This document shows, piece by piece, positions 28,897 to 38,338 of a DNA stretch of 64,000 nucleotides. Source of the DNA: JAGQYH01 sp041393015 (GTDB taxonomy: Bacteria > Bacteroidota > Bacteroidia > Chitinophagales > JADIYW01). Every line of letters begins with the position of its first letter. Position 1 is the stretch's first letter. Location of the stretch: NCBI GenBank assembly GCA_041393015.1, contig JAWKKV010000006.1, positions 62,001-126,000 of the forward strand. The letters are read 5' to 3'. The position numbers and the translations under genes are program-made. A model generated the notes under the pieces. The model worked only from the letters and a program-made list of their open reading frames with translations. It was not told where the DNA came from and ran no database searches.

Positions 28897-31038
28897 TTAA
28901 TCCTTGTCTTCGTTATAAGAACTTCTATCGCCAACATTTTTAAATACCGGAACAATAACAGAACCAATCAAGGCATCTTTAACTAATTTTCCAGCATCCA
29001 AAATAGCTTTCAATTCGGCTAGGACTTCATCATAAACTTCTAAAGTAAAATCAACATGTTCTTTGGTATGTGATAAAGAAATTAAATGATAGCCAATAAA
29101 CAACACACCTCTTTTGGCGCATTCTTGTTGCCAAAATGATTTTAACTCCGACGACGTCCATGTATCTCCATCTGCTAAATTAACAACTGATTTATAAGGA
29201 TAACCAATAATGGAAACAACGTCATCAATTTGATGCTTCATCACCAATTTAGTGAATTTATCTATCATGTATTGACCTAAATACTCAATATGAGCATGAA
29301 CTTTATGCGTCTTCAATTTCTCTACAGTGGCAATAACAGCTGCTAAAGAAAGGGTTTCTGCTAAGTAAGTTCCTGAATAAAAGACCTTATCAAACTGATC
29401 CATATACTCTCTCTTACCACAAATGGCACTTACCGGCATACCGTTAGCAATTGCTTTACCGAAACAAGCTAAATCTGGCGTTACACCAAAATACTCTTGT
29501 GCGCCACCAATGCCCCATCTAAAACCAGTAAAAAGTTCATCAAAAATTAGAACCACACCATGCTTTGTAGTAAGCTCTCTTACTTTCTCTAAAAAGTTAT
29601 TTTCGGGCTTAATTGCACCAACAGGCTCCATGATTAAACCAGCAATTTCGCCTTTGTGCTTTTCTAAAAGCTTTTCTAAATAGTCAATGTCATTGTATTT
29701 AGTAGATAAAACCAAATCCTTATAAGCTTTCGGTATTCCTGCACTTCTTTCTGTGGTGGTAACGTACCAATCTTGCCAACCATGGTAACCACAAATTATA
29801 ATTTTTTCCTTTCCTGTATAACCTCTTGCTAATTTTATAGCGGTTGAAGTAGCGTCCGTTCCGTTTTTTCCAAAACGAACCATTTCCGCACATGGCACTG
29901 CATCGATAATTACTTGAGCAGCATAAGCTTCAATGGGAGAAGACAATGTAAACATAGTGCCTTTTTCCAATTGCTTAATGATAGCAGCATTGATATCCGG
30001 ATCGCAATAGCCTAAGATAAATGGACCTAACGCCATTCCATAATCAATATATCGGTTGCCGTCCATATCGGTTACTTCACAACCTTTGCCTGACTCTAAG
30101 TACAAGGGCACAGCGCCAACGCTCCATTGCATGGTGCTTTTACTTAAAGTATGACTTCCTAACGGTACTCTTTCCAACGCATAATCCAAATGCGCCATAC
30201 ATTTATCCAATTTTAACGGACCAGTGGTTTTATACATATATCTTGGTATTTTATCTAATTCAGCTTCGTGATTTCTATACCAGTTCACGCCTGCAAATTT
30301 AGAATTTATTTTTGCGATCTCAGGCTTACGTTCTAATAGATCTAAAACATCTTCCATTGAAAAATCTAATTGATCTTTAAACTCTGTAAACACAGTTTCA
30401 ATAAACTGAAAGTCTTCCTCGTAATCTAATGTCCAGCGATGCGTCATAAACATATTGCCTTCACTTTCAATTGGATTTCTAAAGTTTTTAATTCTAAATA
30501 ACTCAGGATTTTCCCAAATATATGGGAAGGTATGTTCTCTTTGATAGCCTTTCTCCGCTTCTTTCCAAGCTTTTTCTAAAGCAGAAAACGAACAGCCTTC
30601 CACATCTAAACCATCAGGGAAAGTGCCCGGACTGATATTGGTTACAAAATCAACTTCATCTCTATGTTCTTTCCAATAATCCACCATTTCATTAATCAAT
30701 CGAAAATCAGTTAATGGAGAATCTGATGGTATTTTTAAAACGAAATCGGCCTGCTGATTTTTTGCTGCTTGATAATGCCTATCCAACAAATCATTTTCGT
30801 CTCCTCTAAAGCAAGGCACGTTGTGTTGTTTACACAAAGCTTCTATCTTATCATCATTTGTATTGGTAGAAGTAATGATCATCACATCAGATACGGATGT
30901 AGCCAATTTGACTCTATCATACATATATAATAAGGCTTCTTTGCCCATGATTTGTCGCATTACTTTATTGGGCAAACGCGTACTACCTGTTCTAGCTTGA
31001 ATGCAAGCTAAAATCTTGATTGGCTGTTGGGTTGACAT
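28897..31038 (-). CDS. Fused SpsF-like cytidylyltransferase and class-III aminotransferase
   Basis: 713 residues with two enzymes in one chain. Residues 1 to about 250 are a nucleotidyltransferase of the SpsF/NeuA type ('ACIQARTGSTRLPNKVM' with the CTP-binding loop, 'KIPSDSPLTDF'). Residues about 285-700 are a PLP-dependent class-III aminotransferase of the glutamate-1-semialdehyde aminomutase type: 'FGKNGTDATSTAIKLARG' binds PLP phosphate, 'IFDELFTGFR' carries the cofactor Asp, and K528 in 'FGKAIANGMP' is the Schiff-base lysine. Fusing CMP-activation with amination suggests consecutive steps on one sugar or a channelled intermediate. It lies in the NeuB/KdsC-like operon, 19 bases after the PhyH gene. 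Confidence 0.85.
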   Translation of the reverse strand: MSTQQPIKILACIQARTGSTRLPNKVMRQIMGKEALLYMYDRVKLATSVSDVMIITSTNTNDDKIEALCKQHNVPCFRGDENDLLDRHYQAAKNQQADFVLKIPSDSPLTDFRLINEMVDYWKEHRDEVDFVTNISPGTFPDGLDVEGCSFSALEKAWKEAEKGYQREHTFPYIWENPELFRIKNFRNPIESEGNMFMTHRWTLDYEEDFQFIETVFTEFKDQLDFSMEDVLDLLERKPEIAKINSKFAGVNWYRNHEAELDKIPRYMYKTTGPLKLDKCMAHLDYALERVPLGSHTLSKSTMQWSVGAVPLYLESGKGCEVTDMDGNRYIDYGMALGPFILGYCDPDINAAIIKQLEKGTMFTLSSPIEAYAAQVIIDAVPCAEMVRFGKNGTDATSTAIKLARGYTGKEKIIICGYHGWQDWYVTTTERSAGIPKAYKDLVLSTKYNDIDYLEKLLEKHKGEIAGLIMEPVGAIKPENNFLEKVRELTTKHGVVLIFDELFTGFRWGIGGAQEYFGVTPDLACFGKAIANGMPVSAICGKREYMDQFDKVFYSGTYLAETLSLAAVIATVEKLKTHKVHAHIEYLGQYMIDKFTKLVMKHQIDDVVSIIGYPYKSVVNLADGDTWTSSELKSFWQQECAKRGVLFIGYHLISLSHTKEHVDFTLEVYDEVLAELKAILDAGKLVKDALIGSVIVPVFKNVGDRSSYNEDKD

Positions 31039-31057
31039 AATTTAGTTGAACAATTTA

Positions 31058-31909
31058 TTATTCGAAAAAATTGGCTACGAAAGAAAATGCCGAAGAAGGA
31101 ATCCAAGCACCATCAATTTTTTGCTTATACTTATCTTCGGAAGCATATAAATTGTGTTCTTTCAATTTAGCTGCCAATGCTGTTGGAATTGCCTTATAAT
31201 GTAAATCCTTTCGTAAATGCCGATAGTAAGTATAGTGTTGATCGAAATGGAAGTTTTTATTGCCAAAAGCAATGAAAAAAGAATACTTCTCGGCTTCAAA
31301 CTCTCCTCCGGTATGAATCAATCTAGGATCAAACAAGATGCAATCCCCCGGCTTCGTTTTAATCCATTCTGCCTTCTCTTTTAGATAATCCTTTAAGCCT
31401 AATTTGGCTTTTACATTTTCTACATTACTAAGTTTCTGATCGTAAGAAAGAAACTCTTCCTCAGAAATATAACCACTTAACTTATGGCTTCCAGGCAAAA
31501 CCCCTAAATGAAAATCGTTGGCTTCGGGCTGAAGATAAAAGCCACATCTCATTAACTCGTATGGTTCATTATCTTCTTGCCAATCTGGCCAATTGGCTTG
31601 ATAGCTTCTATTAATACCATCTCTATGCCATGCAAAAGATGAATATCCTAAATGCAAATCATTATGTTGAAGAAATTTAGCATCATCTCCTAAAATCTCA
31701 CGAACATTTTTTAATAAAGTATCATTAAAAATAATGGGCCAAAAATCTTGATTAGCCACTACTCCATCAGGAATGGTCCATGAAGCTTTTTTCTTATTCG
31801 CACCAACTTCATATAGTTTTTTAATATAAAATTGGATAGCTTCTTGGTCTAAAATTTGATTTAAAACAACGAAGCCTTTTTCCTGAAACTCTTGTTTTAA
31901 GTTTCTCAT
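31058..31909 (-). CDS. Phytanoyl-CoA dioxygenase (PhyH) family Fe(II)/2-oxoglutarate enzyme
   Basis: 283 residues. The iron-binding facial triad is visible: H95-R-D97 ('WHRDGINR') and H199 ('RLIHTGGEF'). PhyH-family enzymes hydroxylate small molecules using 2-oxoglutarate and oxygen. The place in the operon, 4 bases from a glycosyltransferase-like gene and 19 before the fused activation enzyme, suggests hydroxylation of the sugar or its acyl group. Substrate unknown. Confidence 0.82.
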   Translation of the reverse strand: MRNLKQEFQEKGFVVLNQILDQEAIQFYIKKLYEVGANKKKASWTIPDGVVANQDFWPIIFNDTLLKNVREILGDDAKFLQHNDLHLGYSSFAWHRDGINRSYQANWPDWQEDNEPYELMRCGFYLQPEANDFHLGVLPGSHKLSGYISEEEFLSYDQKLSNVENVKAKLGLKDYLKEKAEWIKTKPGDCILFDPRLIHTGGEFEAEKYSFFIAFGNKNFHFDQHYTYYRHLRKDLHYKAIPTALAAKLKEHNLYASEDKYKQKIDGAWIPSSAFSFVANFFE

Positions 31910-31913
31910 AGAA

Positions 31914-32879
31914 TCAGTTTTCTATTAATTCGACGCCTAAGGTAGCTATAGTTTTGGCAGATTTTCCACCATTTTGTAAAGGTTTTAATTCATTTAACAA
32001 TTCTTTAGAGTAATCGCTATAAATTTCTTTACCTAAAGCGGCGGCTGTTAATACCACGGTGGAGTAAGTAGCTATTAAGCAACTACAATTGGCCACCATT
32101 TCTTCTGTATTTCCTGTAGCAAAAACTAAACTTCCAGGTGCATGTTCTTCAATTTCCTTTGTCGCTCTATCTACAATTTCTCTAGGATGCAACTTAAAAA
32201 TTATTTGGCGATTGCCAGCAATTTTTAATACTTTTTTGATGAAGGCAACTCTATCATGCGGCCGAGCAGTTTCTCTATGGTTGGAAGTTGGCACTAAAAC
32301 AAAATCCTTATGTGGAAAGTCATTTTTCCGATAGCGATCGACATTATCAAAATTAGGGACGCTGGTTACCATAATCTTATTAGGCTTTACTCCACGTTTA
32401 ATAAATTCCTTTTTATAGCCTTCACTAAAGACACAAAAATATTCATAATCATCTGACAAACCCAACATAGCAGTATCGGCCAACACTCTTGGTAAACCCA
32501 ATAGTTTTGCGGTTTTAAATCGCCAATCTACCGGTTCAATCATACCTTCTTGAATAAGTATTTTCTTAGTCTTTTTAATATTGTTCGGCACCGTCATATC
32601 GGTAGTCATAAATACAAGGTCGTATTCATGTAGTTTTCCTCTATAATCGTAATTTAAATTATGGTCTTTACAATAATCAGCATTTTCCTTTTGGCACCAC
32701 TTCCCCATTATGGTAGCTTCCAACCAACCTCTTTTTTCCCAACGTTCTAACCATCCATCACCATAGAAAGTAGAAAAATAGCATTCATAATTGGAAGGTA
32801 AATGTTGTGATATTTTATGCATTATTTGGGTCTGATTTTTTGACCCAATAATGAATAATACCTTAACTGATCTTGACAT
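31914..32879 (-). CDS. GT-B-like glycosyltransferase/capsule-type transferase
   Basis: 321 residues. The beginning 'VKVLFIIGSKNQTQIMHKI' and a late 'FKLHPRE' segment plus 'LIATYSTVVLTAAALGKEIY' resemble the C-terminal nucleotide-sugar domain of CDP-glycerol:glycerophosphotransferases and polysialyl-type transferases, where His-Pro and the Ser-Thr segment contact the CMP moiety. That fits an operon making a CMP-activated acid sugar. I did not see further diagnostic residues, so acceptor and exact family are open. Confidence 0.6.
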   Translation of the reverse strand: MSRSVKVLFIIGSKNQTQIMHKISQHLPSNYECYFSTFYGDGWLERWEKRGWLEATIMGKWCQKENADYCKDHNLNYDYRGKLHEYDLVFMTTDMTVPNNIKKTKKILIQEGMIEPVDWRFKTAKLLGLPRVLADTAMLGLSDDYEYFCVFSEGYKKEFIKRGVKPNKIMVTSVPNFDNVDRYRKNDFPHKDFVLVPTSNHRETARPHDRVAFIKKVLKIAGNRQIIFKLHPREIVDRATKEIEEHAPGSLVFATGNTEEMVANCSCLIATYSTVVLTAAALGKEIYSDYSKELLNELKPLQNGGKSAKTIATLGVELIEN

Positions 32880-32935
32880 AAGCGTAAACTAAATGGAAAG
32901 AAGTGCGGATCAAAAGAATGAGACCCTATGACATT

Positions 32936-33838
32936 TTATTTTCCTAAAAGAACTTCTTGAGTAATATTTCTCAATTTTGCTAAAGCTCCCTTTTCACTGT
33001 CGTATACTTTCTTGATACCATCTCCTAAAGCTACTTCAACATCTCTAATATCTCTCACTAAGCGTTGCATTCCTACCGGTTCCATTGATGCTGGATGATC
33101 TGTTCCCCACATCGCTCTATCTAAAGTGAAATGTCTTTCTATAAATGTTGCTCCTAATGTTGTAGCAGCCACTGTTGTTGTTAATCCTGTTTCATGACCT
33201 GAATATCCGATAGGTACATTTGGATACATATCTCCTAATGTATTAATCATTCTAAGGTTTAACTCATTTACCGGACATGGATAAGCAGAAGTAGAATGAG
33301 CAATAAGCAAATTATCTTTACCTAGAGCATTTACAGCCATTTCAATTTCATCTAACGTTGACATTCCAGTTGAAATTATTAAAGGTTTTCCTGTTGCTTT
33401 CATTTTCTTTAATAAATCCAAATCTGTTAAAGAAGCGGATGCTGCCTTATAAGCAGGAGGATTGAATTGCTCAATCATATCTACAGAAGGTAGGTCCCAA
33501 CAAGAAGCAAACCATAGAATATCCTTTTCTTTGCAATATTCATTAATGATATTGAATTCTTCTTCTTCAAATTCAATCTTCTTTTTATAATCGATATAAG
33601 TAATTGTTCCCCATGGGGTATCTCTTAACTTATACTTTTGATCTTCTGGAACACATAATTCAGGTGTTCTTTTTTGAAACTTCACAGCATCGCAACCCGC
33701 ATTAACGGCTTCGTCAATTAGTTTCTTTGTAATATCGATAGAACCATTATGATTGATTCCAATCTCAGCAATGATAAATGTAGGACATCCTTTGCCCACC
33801 AACTTATTTCCAATTTTTACCTTTCCCATTAGTTTCAA
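32936..33838 (-). CDS. NeuB-family synthase (N-acetylneuraminate synthase-like), no SAF domain
   Basis: 300 residues. 'FIIAEIGINHNGSIDITKKLI', 'AVKFQKRTPEL', 'ISTGMSTLDEIE', 'GYSGHETGL' and 'ERHFTLDRAMWGTDHPAS' follow the NeuB/SpsE barrel in order; it condenses phosphoenolpyruvate with a hexose or other aldose to form a 2-keto-3-deoxy acid. Classical NeuB proteins are about 340-350 residues and end with an antifreeze-like SAF lid; this protein stops right after the barrel ('NITQEVLLGK'), so the lid is absent. The next gene is a KdsC-like phosphatase 6 bases upstream, suggesting a phosphorylated product, as in the Kdo or Neu5Ac-9-P routes. Confidence 0.85.
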   Translation of the reverse strand: MKLMGKVKIGNKLVGKGCPTFIIAEIGINHNGSIDITKKLIDEAVNAGCDAVKFQKRTPELCVPEDQKYKLRDTPWGTITYIDYKKKIEFEEEEFNIINEYCKEKDILWFASCWDLPSVDMIEQFNPPAYKAASASLTDLDLLKKMKATGKPLIISTGMSTLDEIEMAVNALGKDNLLIAHSTSAYPCPVNELNLRMINTLGDMYPNVPIGYSGHETGLTTTVAATTLGATFIERHFTLDRAMWGTDHPASMEPVGMQRLVRDIRDVEVALGDGIKKVYDSEKGALAKLRNITQEVLLGK

Positions 33839-33844
33839 TATGTT

Positions 33845-34348
33845 TTAAGTTCGGCATTTAATAATTAATTCTGCCAAGTCTCTAAATGCCCCATTTCCAC
33901 CTTTAACAGTGCAAATATAATCACAGAGTTCTTTAATTGGTTCAAGTGCATCTGCCGGACATGCCGCTAAACCTACCATTCTTAACACCTCTTCATCGTT
34001 GAAATCGTCACCTATATATGCGATCTCGTCGTTATCCACATGGTGCTTAACTACAAATTCTTCAAGACATTTTTTTTTATTCTTAACGTATAAATACAGT
34101 TCTTTTATCTTTAACTTTTCTGCTCTTCGCTTTAAAGGCATTGAATTTTCTCCTGTTACAATAGCCGTTTCTATGTTTAAGATGTTTCTAAGTCGTTCTA
34201 CACCCATTCCATCTCTAATAGAAAATCGTTTTAATAATTCTCCATCATCATTGTAATATACACCAGTATCAGTTAAAACGCCATCACAATCCGTGATCAC
34301 CCATTTTATCTTATTTATCTTCGCTTTTAAGTCTTCGCTTATCTCCAT
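33845..34348 (-). CDS. KdsC-like HAD phosphatase
   Basis: 167 residues. The HAD nucleophile/acid pair D20/D22 is in 'ITDCDGVLTD', 'SIRDGMGVERL' and 'IGDDFNDEEVL' complete the KdsC/NeuA-C-terminal type cluster III family. These small tetrameric HADs remove phosphate from 8- or 9-carbon keto acids. It is placed between an SDR and the NeuB-like synthase with gaps of 9 and 6 bases. Confidence 0.85.
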   Translation of the reverse strand: MEISEDLKAKINKIKWVITDCDGVLTDTGVYYNDDGELLKRFSIRDGMGVERLRNILNIETAIVTGENSMPLKRRAEKLKIKELYLYVKNKKKCLEEFVVKHHVDNDEIAYIGDDFNDEEVLRMVGLAACPADALEPIKELCDYICTVKGGNGAFRDLAELIIKCRT

Positions 34349-34357
34349 TCCTTCTTC

Positions 34358-35161
34358 TTATATGGCCGTCCAACCTCCGTCAACAATTAAGTTACCGCCT
34401 GTCATATAACTCGAAGCTTCACTTGCTAAATAAACCAAAGCTCCTTTATAATCTTGTGGTTGTGCCATTCGATTTAAAAGCGTTTTTTGGCTATAGTTCT
34501 TTATAAACCAATCCTCTTGTCCATTTTCAACACCTCCTGGAGACAATGTATTTACTCTTACGCCATTTTTCCCCCAATACGCTGCTAAATATTTTGTGAA
34601 ATTTACGATGGCGCCTTTAGTGGCCGGATAAGCTGGTGATTTAAAAAATTGCTGCTCTTTTCCCGGTTCTACATATATGCTTTGATCAGGTCCGATAACA
34701 CCATAAGTTGAAGCAATATTGATGATACTTCCTTTACCAGCTTCTGCCATTACACTTCCGAAAACTTGCGATGCCAAGAATACTCCCGTAACATTTACTT
34801 CTAAAGATTTAGTCCAACTATCTAGAGGATAATTTTCAAATCGCGAGTAGAAACCAGATAGCTCAGGATTCTCAAACATATCGTTAACGGCGGCATTATT
34901 AACCAAAATATCTATTTGACTATACTTTTCGAGTATAATTTCTTTTGCCTGATTTAAAGACGCTTTAGAGGTTACATTAACGCTTAATCCTAAATGATTG
35001 CCATTTAACTCAGCTGCTAAGGCAGATGCTTTTTGTTGATCGATATCTGCCACAATAACATTTGCTCCGGCTTCTGCTAAAGCTATGCAATGCTGTTGAC
35101 CCAACAAACCACAGGCACCCGTCACAATGGCGGTTTTATTTTTTAAGGAAAATAAATTCAT
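34358..35161 (-). CDS. Short-chain dehydrogenase/reductase of the sugar operon
   Basis: 267 residues. Cofactor motif TGACGLLG at 14-21, 'NNAAVN' and catalytic 'YPATK' (Tyr-x-x-x-Lys), 'PGGVENGQEDWF' near the C-terminus. A classical SDR, probably NAD(P)-dependent. As first gene of the sugar block it may oxidise or reduce a carbon of the nonulosonate precursor so the aminotransferase can act on a carbonyl (inference). Confidence 0.82.
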   Translation of the reverse strand: MNLFSLKNKTAIVTGACGLLGQQHCIALAEAGANVIVADIDQQKASALAAELNGNHLGLSVNVTSKASLNQAKEIILEKYSQIDILVNNAAVNDMFENPELSGFYSRFENYPLDSWTKSLEVNVTGVFLASQVFGSVMAEAGKGSIINIASTYGVIGPDQSIYVEPGKEQQFFKSPAYPATKGAIVNFTKYLAAYWGKNGVRVNTLSPGGVENGQEDWFIKNYSQKTLLNRMAQPQDYKGALVYLASEASSYMTGGNLIVDGGWTAI

Positions 35162-35162
35162 G

Positions 35163-35636
35163 CTATTCTTTAACGCGATACGCTATTTCTGTTCTTCCAA
35201 GAAGTGGAACTAATATATATCCTCGAACTTCGGCTTTGTCGCCTTCTAGTTTTATTCTACACTTATAAGTGTTGCCTGACCCCGGATCATATACTCTACC
35301 CGTTAATACACCGTTATTGTTTAACTCAAAATCTAATAAAATATCTAGTCCGATTAATGATTGAGTTCTTTTCTCCGGATCAGGATTTTTAGAATCTACC
35401 AATCCTTGTCCGTGAAGATCATCGTATGCTGTCCAAATAATTTTGCCAAAATATTTCTCGCCCTTCTTATATATTTCAAATCTTTCTTCTCCATTGTCAC
35501 CCATCCAAACGCCTAAATATTGTTCTTCTAAGGCTGATTTATTTTCATTATCGTTGGCGAAACCAAACTGTATAAGAAAGAGCAAACAAAAAAGCGTTGC
35601 CACTCTTACAGAACTAGTGTAAAATTTTCTATTCAT
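35163..35636 (-). CDS. DUF2147 secreted protein
   Basis: 157 residues. Signal peptide 'VATLFCLLFLIQFGFA', then 'YLGVWMGDNGEERFEIYKKGEKYFGKI' and 'YDPGSGNTYKCRIKLEGDKAEVRGYI', the DUF2147 small beta-barrel. The function of the family is unknown; it is periplasmic or outer-membrane facing. Its stop is one base from the SDR start, so the SDR and the sugar block are likely on the same transcript. Confidence 0.8.
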   Translation of the reverse strand: MNRKFYTSSVRVATLFCLLFLIQFGFANDNENKSALEEQYLGVWMGDNGEERFEIYKKGEKYFGKIIWTAYDDLHGQGLVDSKNPDPEKRTQSLIGLDILLDFELNNNGVLTGRVYDPGSGNTYKCRIKLEGDKAEVRGYILVPLLGRTEIAYRVKE

Positions 35637-35639
35637 GAG

Positions 35640-38129
35640 TTAAAATTTTGGCGAAATTACAAAACGTATCCCCCACTTTTGAATATCGGGTTGTTCTCTT
35701 TGTGTTAACCTCCACATGGCGTCAACACGTAAGAGTTTAAAAATGTTTTCAAAACCAAATCCAACTTCCATATAAAAGCCATTTGATGGTTTCAATCCAT
35801 CCAAAAAAGGTACTACATTCTCATTTCCTTTATCTAATTTACCTAAAAGCATTTTAGTATACAAGATACTCCTTAATTGAAGATACTTAATCCCCGGAAT
35901 TTTATTGAAAATAAATCCATCAAAGTGATGCTCTAACCAAAGAGAAGCGTAGGTATCACTAACGAATTCAAAATCATTCATTAAGTTAAAAGACAATTTT
36001 TCAAAATAGATTGATTCATTCCCTCGATGCAATTCTAATAAGGGATAAGGTACATTTCCATAAATTTTACCCGCTAAAATTGAATATTTTGTATAACCTA
36101 TTGGACTCAATAATCTTTGAGATAAACTAACTTCCAGTTTATGATATCCGACATCGCTACCTAAGAAATTATTAATACCAACAACATAATTTAAAATTAA
36201 TTTAGGCTGTACTGAAGTTACTGGTGTTCGATCAAAATTTGGACCTGATTCAAAATATTTCAGTCCTCTTGCATAGGTTAGTTTGACCCCCAACTCCGTT
36301 GTTGTGAAACTAGTATTAGGATTCCCTGTATTATCAATATCAAAATTAAATTTCCCAGGAACACTAAAAAAGGTTCTTCTAGCAAAGTCTAATTTAGTAG
36401 TAAAATCAGGACGCCAATCTCTTTCATAAAATGCTTTCCCTTGTCTAGATAAAAAGATATTATCAATAGGGTCTTTTCTTAAAATGGTATTCAAAATATT
36501 GTCGTGAACATCAAAACTTTCTCTTTGCTCAATGAAGGAATAATCAAACCGATAACTCCCTCCCATCATATGCCACAATTCATTAGGTCGATTTAAATGA
36601 AAGCGAGTAAATGCGCCATATTTAAATTTATCATCTTTAAAACCATATGCCAAATGTCCACCGAATAGAATTCGTTCCGTTAATTTATTAGATGTTCTTA
36701 AACCCACTTTTATTCTTGACCCTTCAAAGGCATTGTAGCTATATATTTGATCGTATTGTCCAATATCAATGGGTCCTGCATTTAAATACCTTGATTGCAT
36801 AGCATCCGTTAACCAAACCATAAACTTAACTACCTTGGTATTCAAGACAGAATCTGCAGTTTGATCTACTTGTGCTTCTTGATGAGTTAAAGGTTCGGAG
36901 CGAACGAGTTGCCAAAAATCTTCCTTTTGTTCTCTTGCTTGTTTTAAAACTATTCTTGGTTCTCCTGCCACTAAAGTATCGATGGCCGGATGATTAATTA
37001 GAATATTTCGCCGCCAACTTTCCTTTTTGGCCATAAAACTTTGTTTGTCAGAATTTTTAAAGACATTCATATTGGTTTGAAAAGATTCGAAATTCTTAAA
37101 CCAATATTTCCCTTCAATTCTTACAAAACTTTGATCCAATTCAAACAAACTGATGTAATTTATATTCGCTTGCGGTAAAAGACTCAATTGAATCTCTTTA
37201 ATAGCGAAAGTTGTATCATGAATCCAAGCCATTCCACTAAAAGCATTGTCTTTTGAGCTTCTTCCTGTAAATTGTAATTGGTAGCAATAGTAACCATCTA
37301 TAACTTGTGTATCAGTTAAGAAGTATTTATAGTTGAGGAGAGCGTTATCTGCAAATGGACTCATGATAGGCTTTCCATTTACATTAATGATGTTATCATA
37401 AATATTTACATCATCGTAATTGAACTCAATTAAATCTGAAATACTGCTATTGGAAGTTCCGGACAATTTATCGCCAATTAAAATCTCTCTTGTTTTTTTC
37501 GGATCCTTACGATAAAGAATATGCTTGTAATTTTCCTTCATTAATCCGGGTAAAATAGTCGTTTGGCTGCTCTGAATCGTATCTATATTGTCAAAAATGA
37601 AAGGAACTTTTCTTATAATAATTCTCGATTTGAATCGATCTTTTACATCGTACAACCCAAAGATAGTTTTGGTGTAGTTTTCATAGATATAATTGTCGTA
37701 ATTATCTGGCGCATTGTCTGGTTTATGCTTAATCACATTTCTAAAAAGTGTGTGAGCTGCAGTATCTTTTCTAATTTTTTTCTCCGCTACGATATCAACC
37801 CCATCTAAAATGTATTCATTAGGCTTCAATTCAATAGTTGCTCTTTGCGTGATGCCGGGTGTAATTTGTACATTTCTAGAATCATAGCCTGTGTAAGAAA
37901 CCGTTAGCTTATCTAAGGTCAGGTCTGTTGTGGTTATTTCATACCGACCATCAATATCTGCCGTAACACCAATATCTGTTCCTATAAATAAAACATCGGC
38001 ATAAGGCAAAGGCTCCTTTGTATAATAATCCAATATTAAACCCTTAACAACCGTTTCTTGCGCCCAAACAAAAGTAGTTTGTAACGTTAGAAACAACATT
38101 AAGAAAGTTATTTTGGAATTCAATTTCAT
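35640..38129 (-). CDS. DUF5686 outer-membrane protein with carboxypeptidase-regulatory-like domain
   Basis: 829 residues. Signal peptide 'ITFLMLFLTLQTTFVWAQ' precedes a carboxypeptidase D regulatory-like Ig fold ('VVKGLILDYYTKEPLPYADVLF'), then a long region and a C-terminal beta-barrel rich in 'YGAFTRFHLNR'-type strands, ending 'WGIRFVISPKF' with the terminal Phe of outer-membrane proteins. The DUF5686 family is common in Bacteroidota, function not settled. It heads the block, 3 bases before DUF2147. Confidence 0.85.
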   Translation of the reverse strand: MKLNSKITFLMLFLTLQTTFVWAQETVVKGLILDYYTKEPLPYADVLFIGTDIGVTADIDGRYEITTTDLTLDKLTVSYTGYDSRNVQITPGITQRATIELKPNEYILDGVDIVAEKKIRKDTAAHTLFRNVIKHKPDNAPDNYDNYIYENYTKTIFGLYDVKDRFKSRIIIRKVPFIFDNIDTIQSSQTTILPGLMKENYKHILYRKDPKKTREILIGDKLSGTSNSSISDLIEFNYDDVNIYDNIINVNGKPIMSPFADNALLNYKYFLTDTQVIDGYYCYQLQFTGRSSKDNAFSGMAWIHDTTFAIKEIQLSLLPQANINYISLFELDQSFVRIEGKYWFKNFESFQTNMNVFKNSDKQSFMAKKESWRRNILINHPAIDTLVAGEPRIVLKQAREQKEDFWQLVRSEPLTHQEAQVDQTADSVLNTKVVKFMVWLTDAMQSRYLNAGPIDIGQYDQIYSYNAFEGSRIKVGLRTSNKLTERILFGGHLAYGFKDDKFKYGAFTRFHLNRPNELWHMMGGSYRFDYSFIEQRESFDVHDNILNTILRKDPIDNIFLSRQGKAFYERDWRPDFTTKLDFARRTFFSVPGKFNFDIDNTGNPNTSFTTTELGVKLTYARGLKYFESGPNFDRTPVTSVQPKLILNYVVGINNFLGSDVGYHKLEVSLSQRLLSPIGYTKYSILAGKIYGNVPYPLLELHRGNESIYFEKLSFNLMNDFEFVSDTYASLWLEHHFDGFIFNKIPGIKYLQLRSILYTKMLLGKLDKGNENVVPFLDGLKPSNGFYMEVGFGFENIFKLLRVDAMWRLTQREQPDIQKWGIRFVISPKF

Positions 38130-38247
38130 GAAGGATTAAAAATTTGCCAAATTAAAGTCAAAAAAACACTTTAAAAACGGTTATTAGAAATGTTATTGTT
38201 TGAGGATACTTATTTATGTGCATCAAGTTAATTTTACCCACCCCTAA

Positions 38248-38263
38248 CCCCTCCAAGGAGGGG
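38248..38263. repeat. Short GC-rich palindrome CCCCTCCAAGGAGGGG
   Basis: A perfect palindrome in an otherwise AT-rich intergenic stretch (38130-38338), inside the phrase CCACCCCTAACCCCTCC, which is a widespread dispersed intergenic element in Bacteroidota. Base composition differs sharply from its surroundings. No other copy is seen in this window. Confidence 0.55.
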
Positions 38264-38338
38264 AATTTTAGCTGCTTGTAGCAAATTTTATTAGACTGCT
38301 TTATGCTACAATCAGTTTATTTTATTTGCGACTTATAT

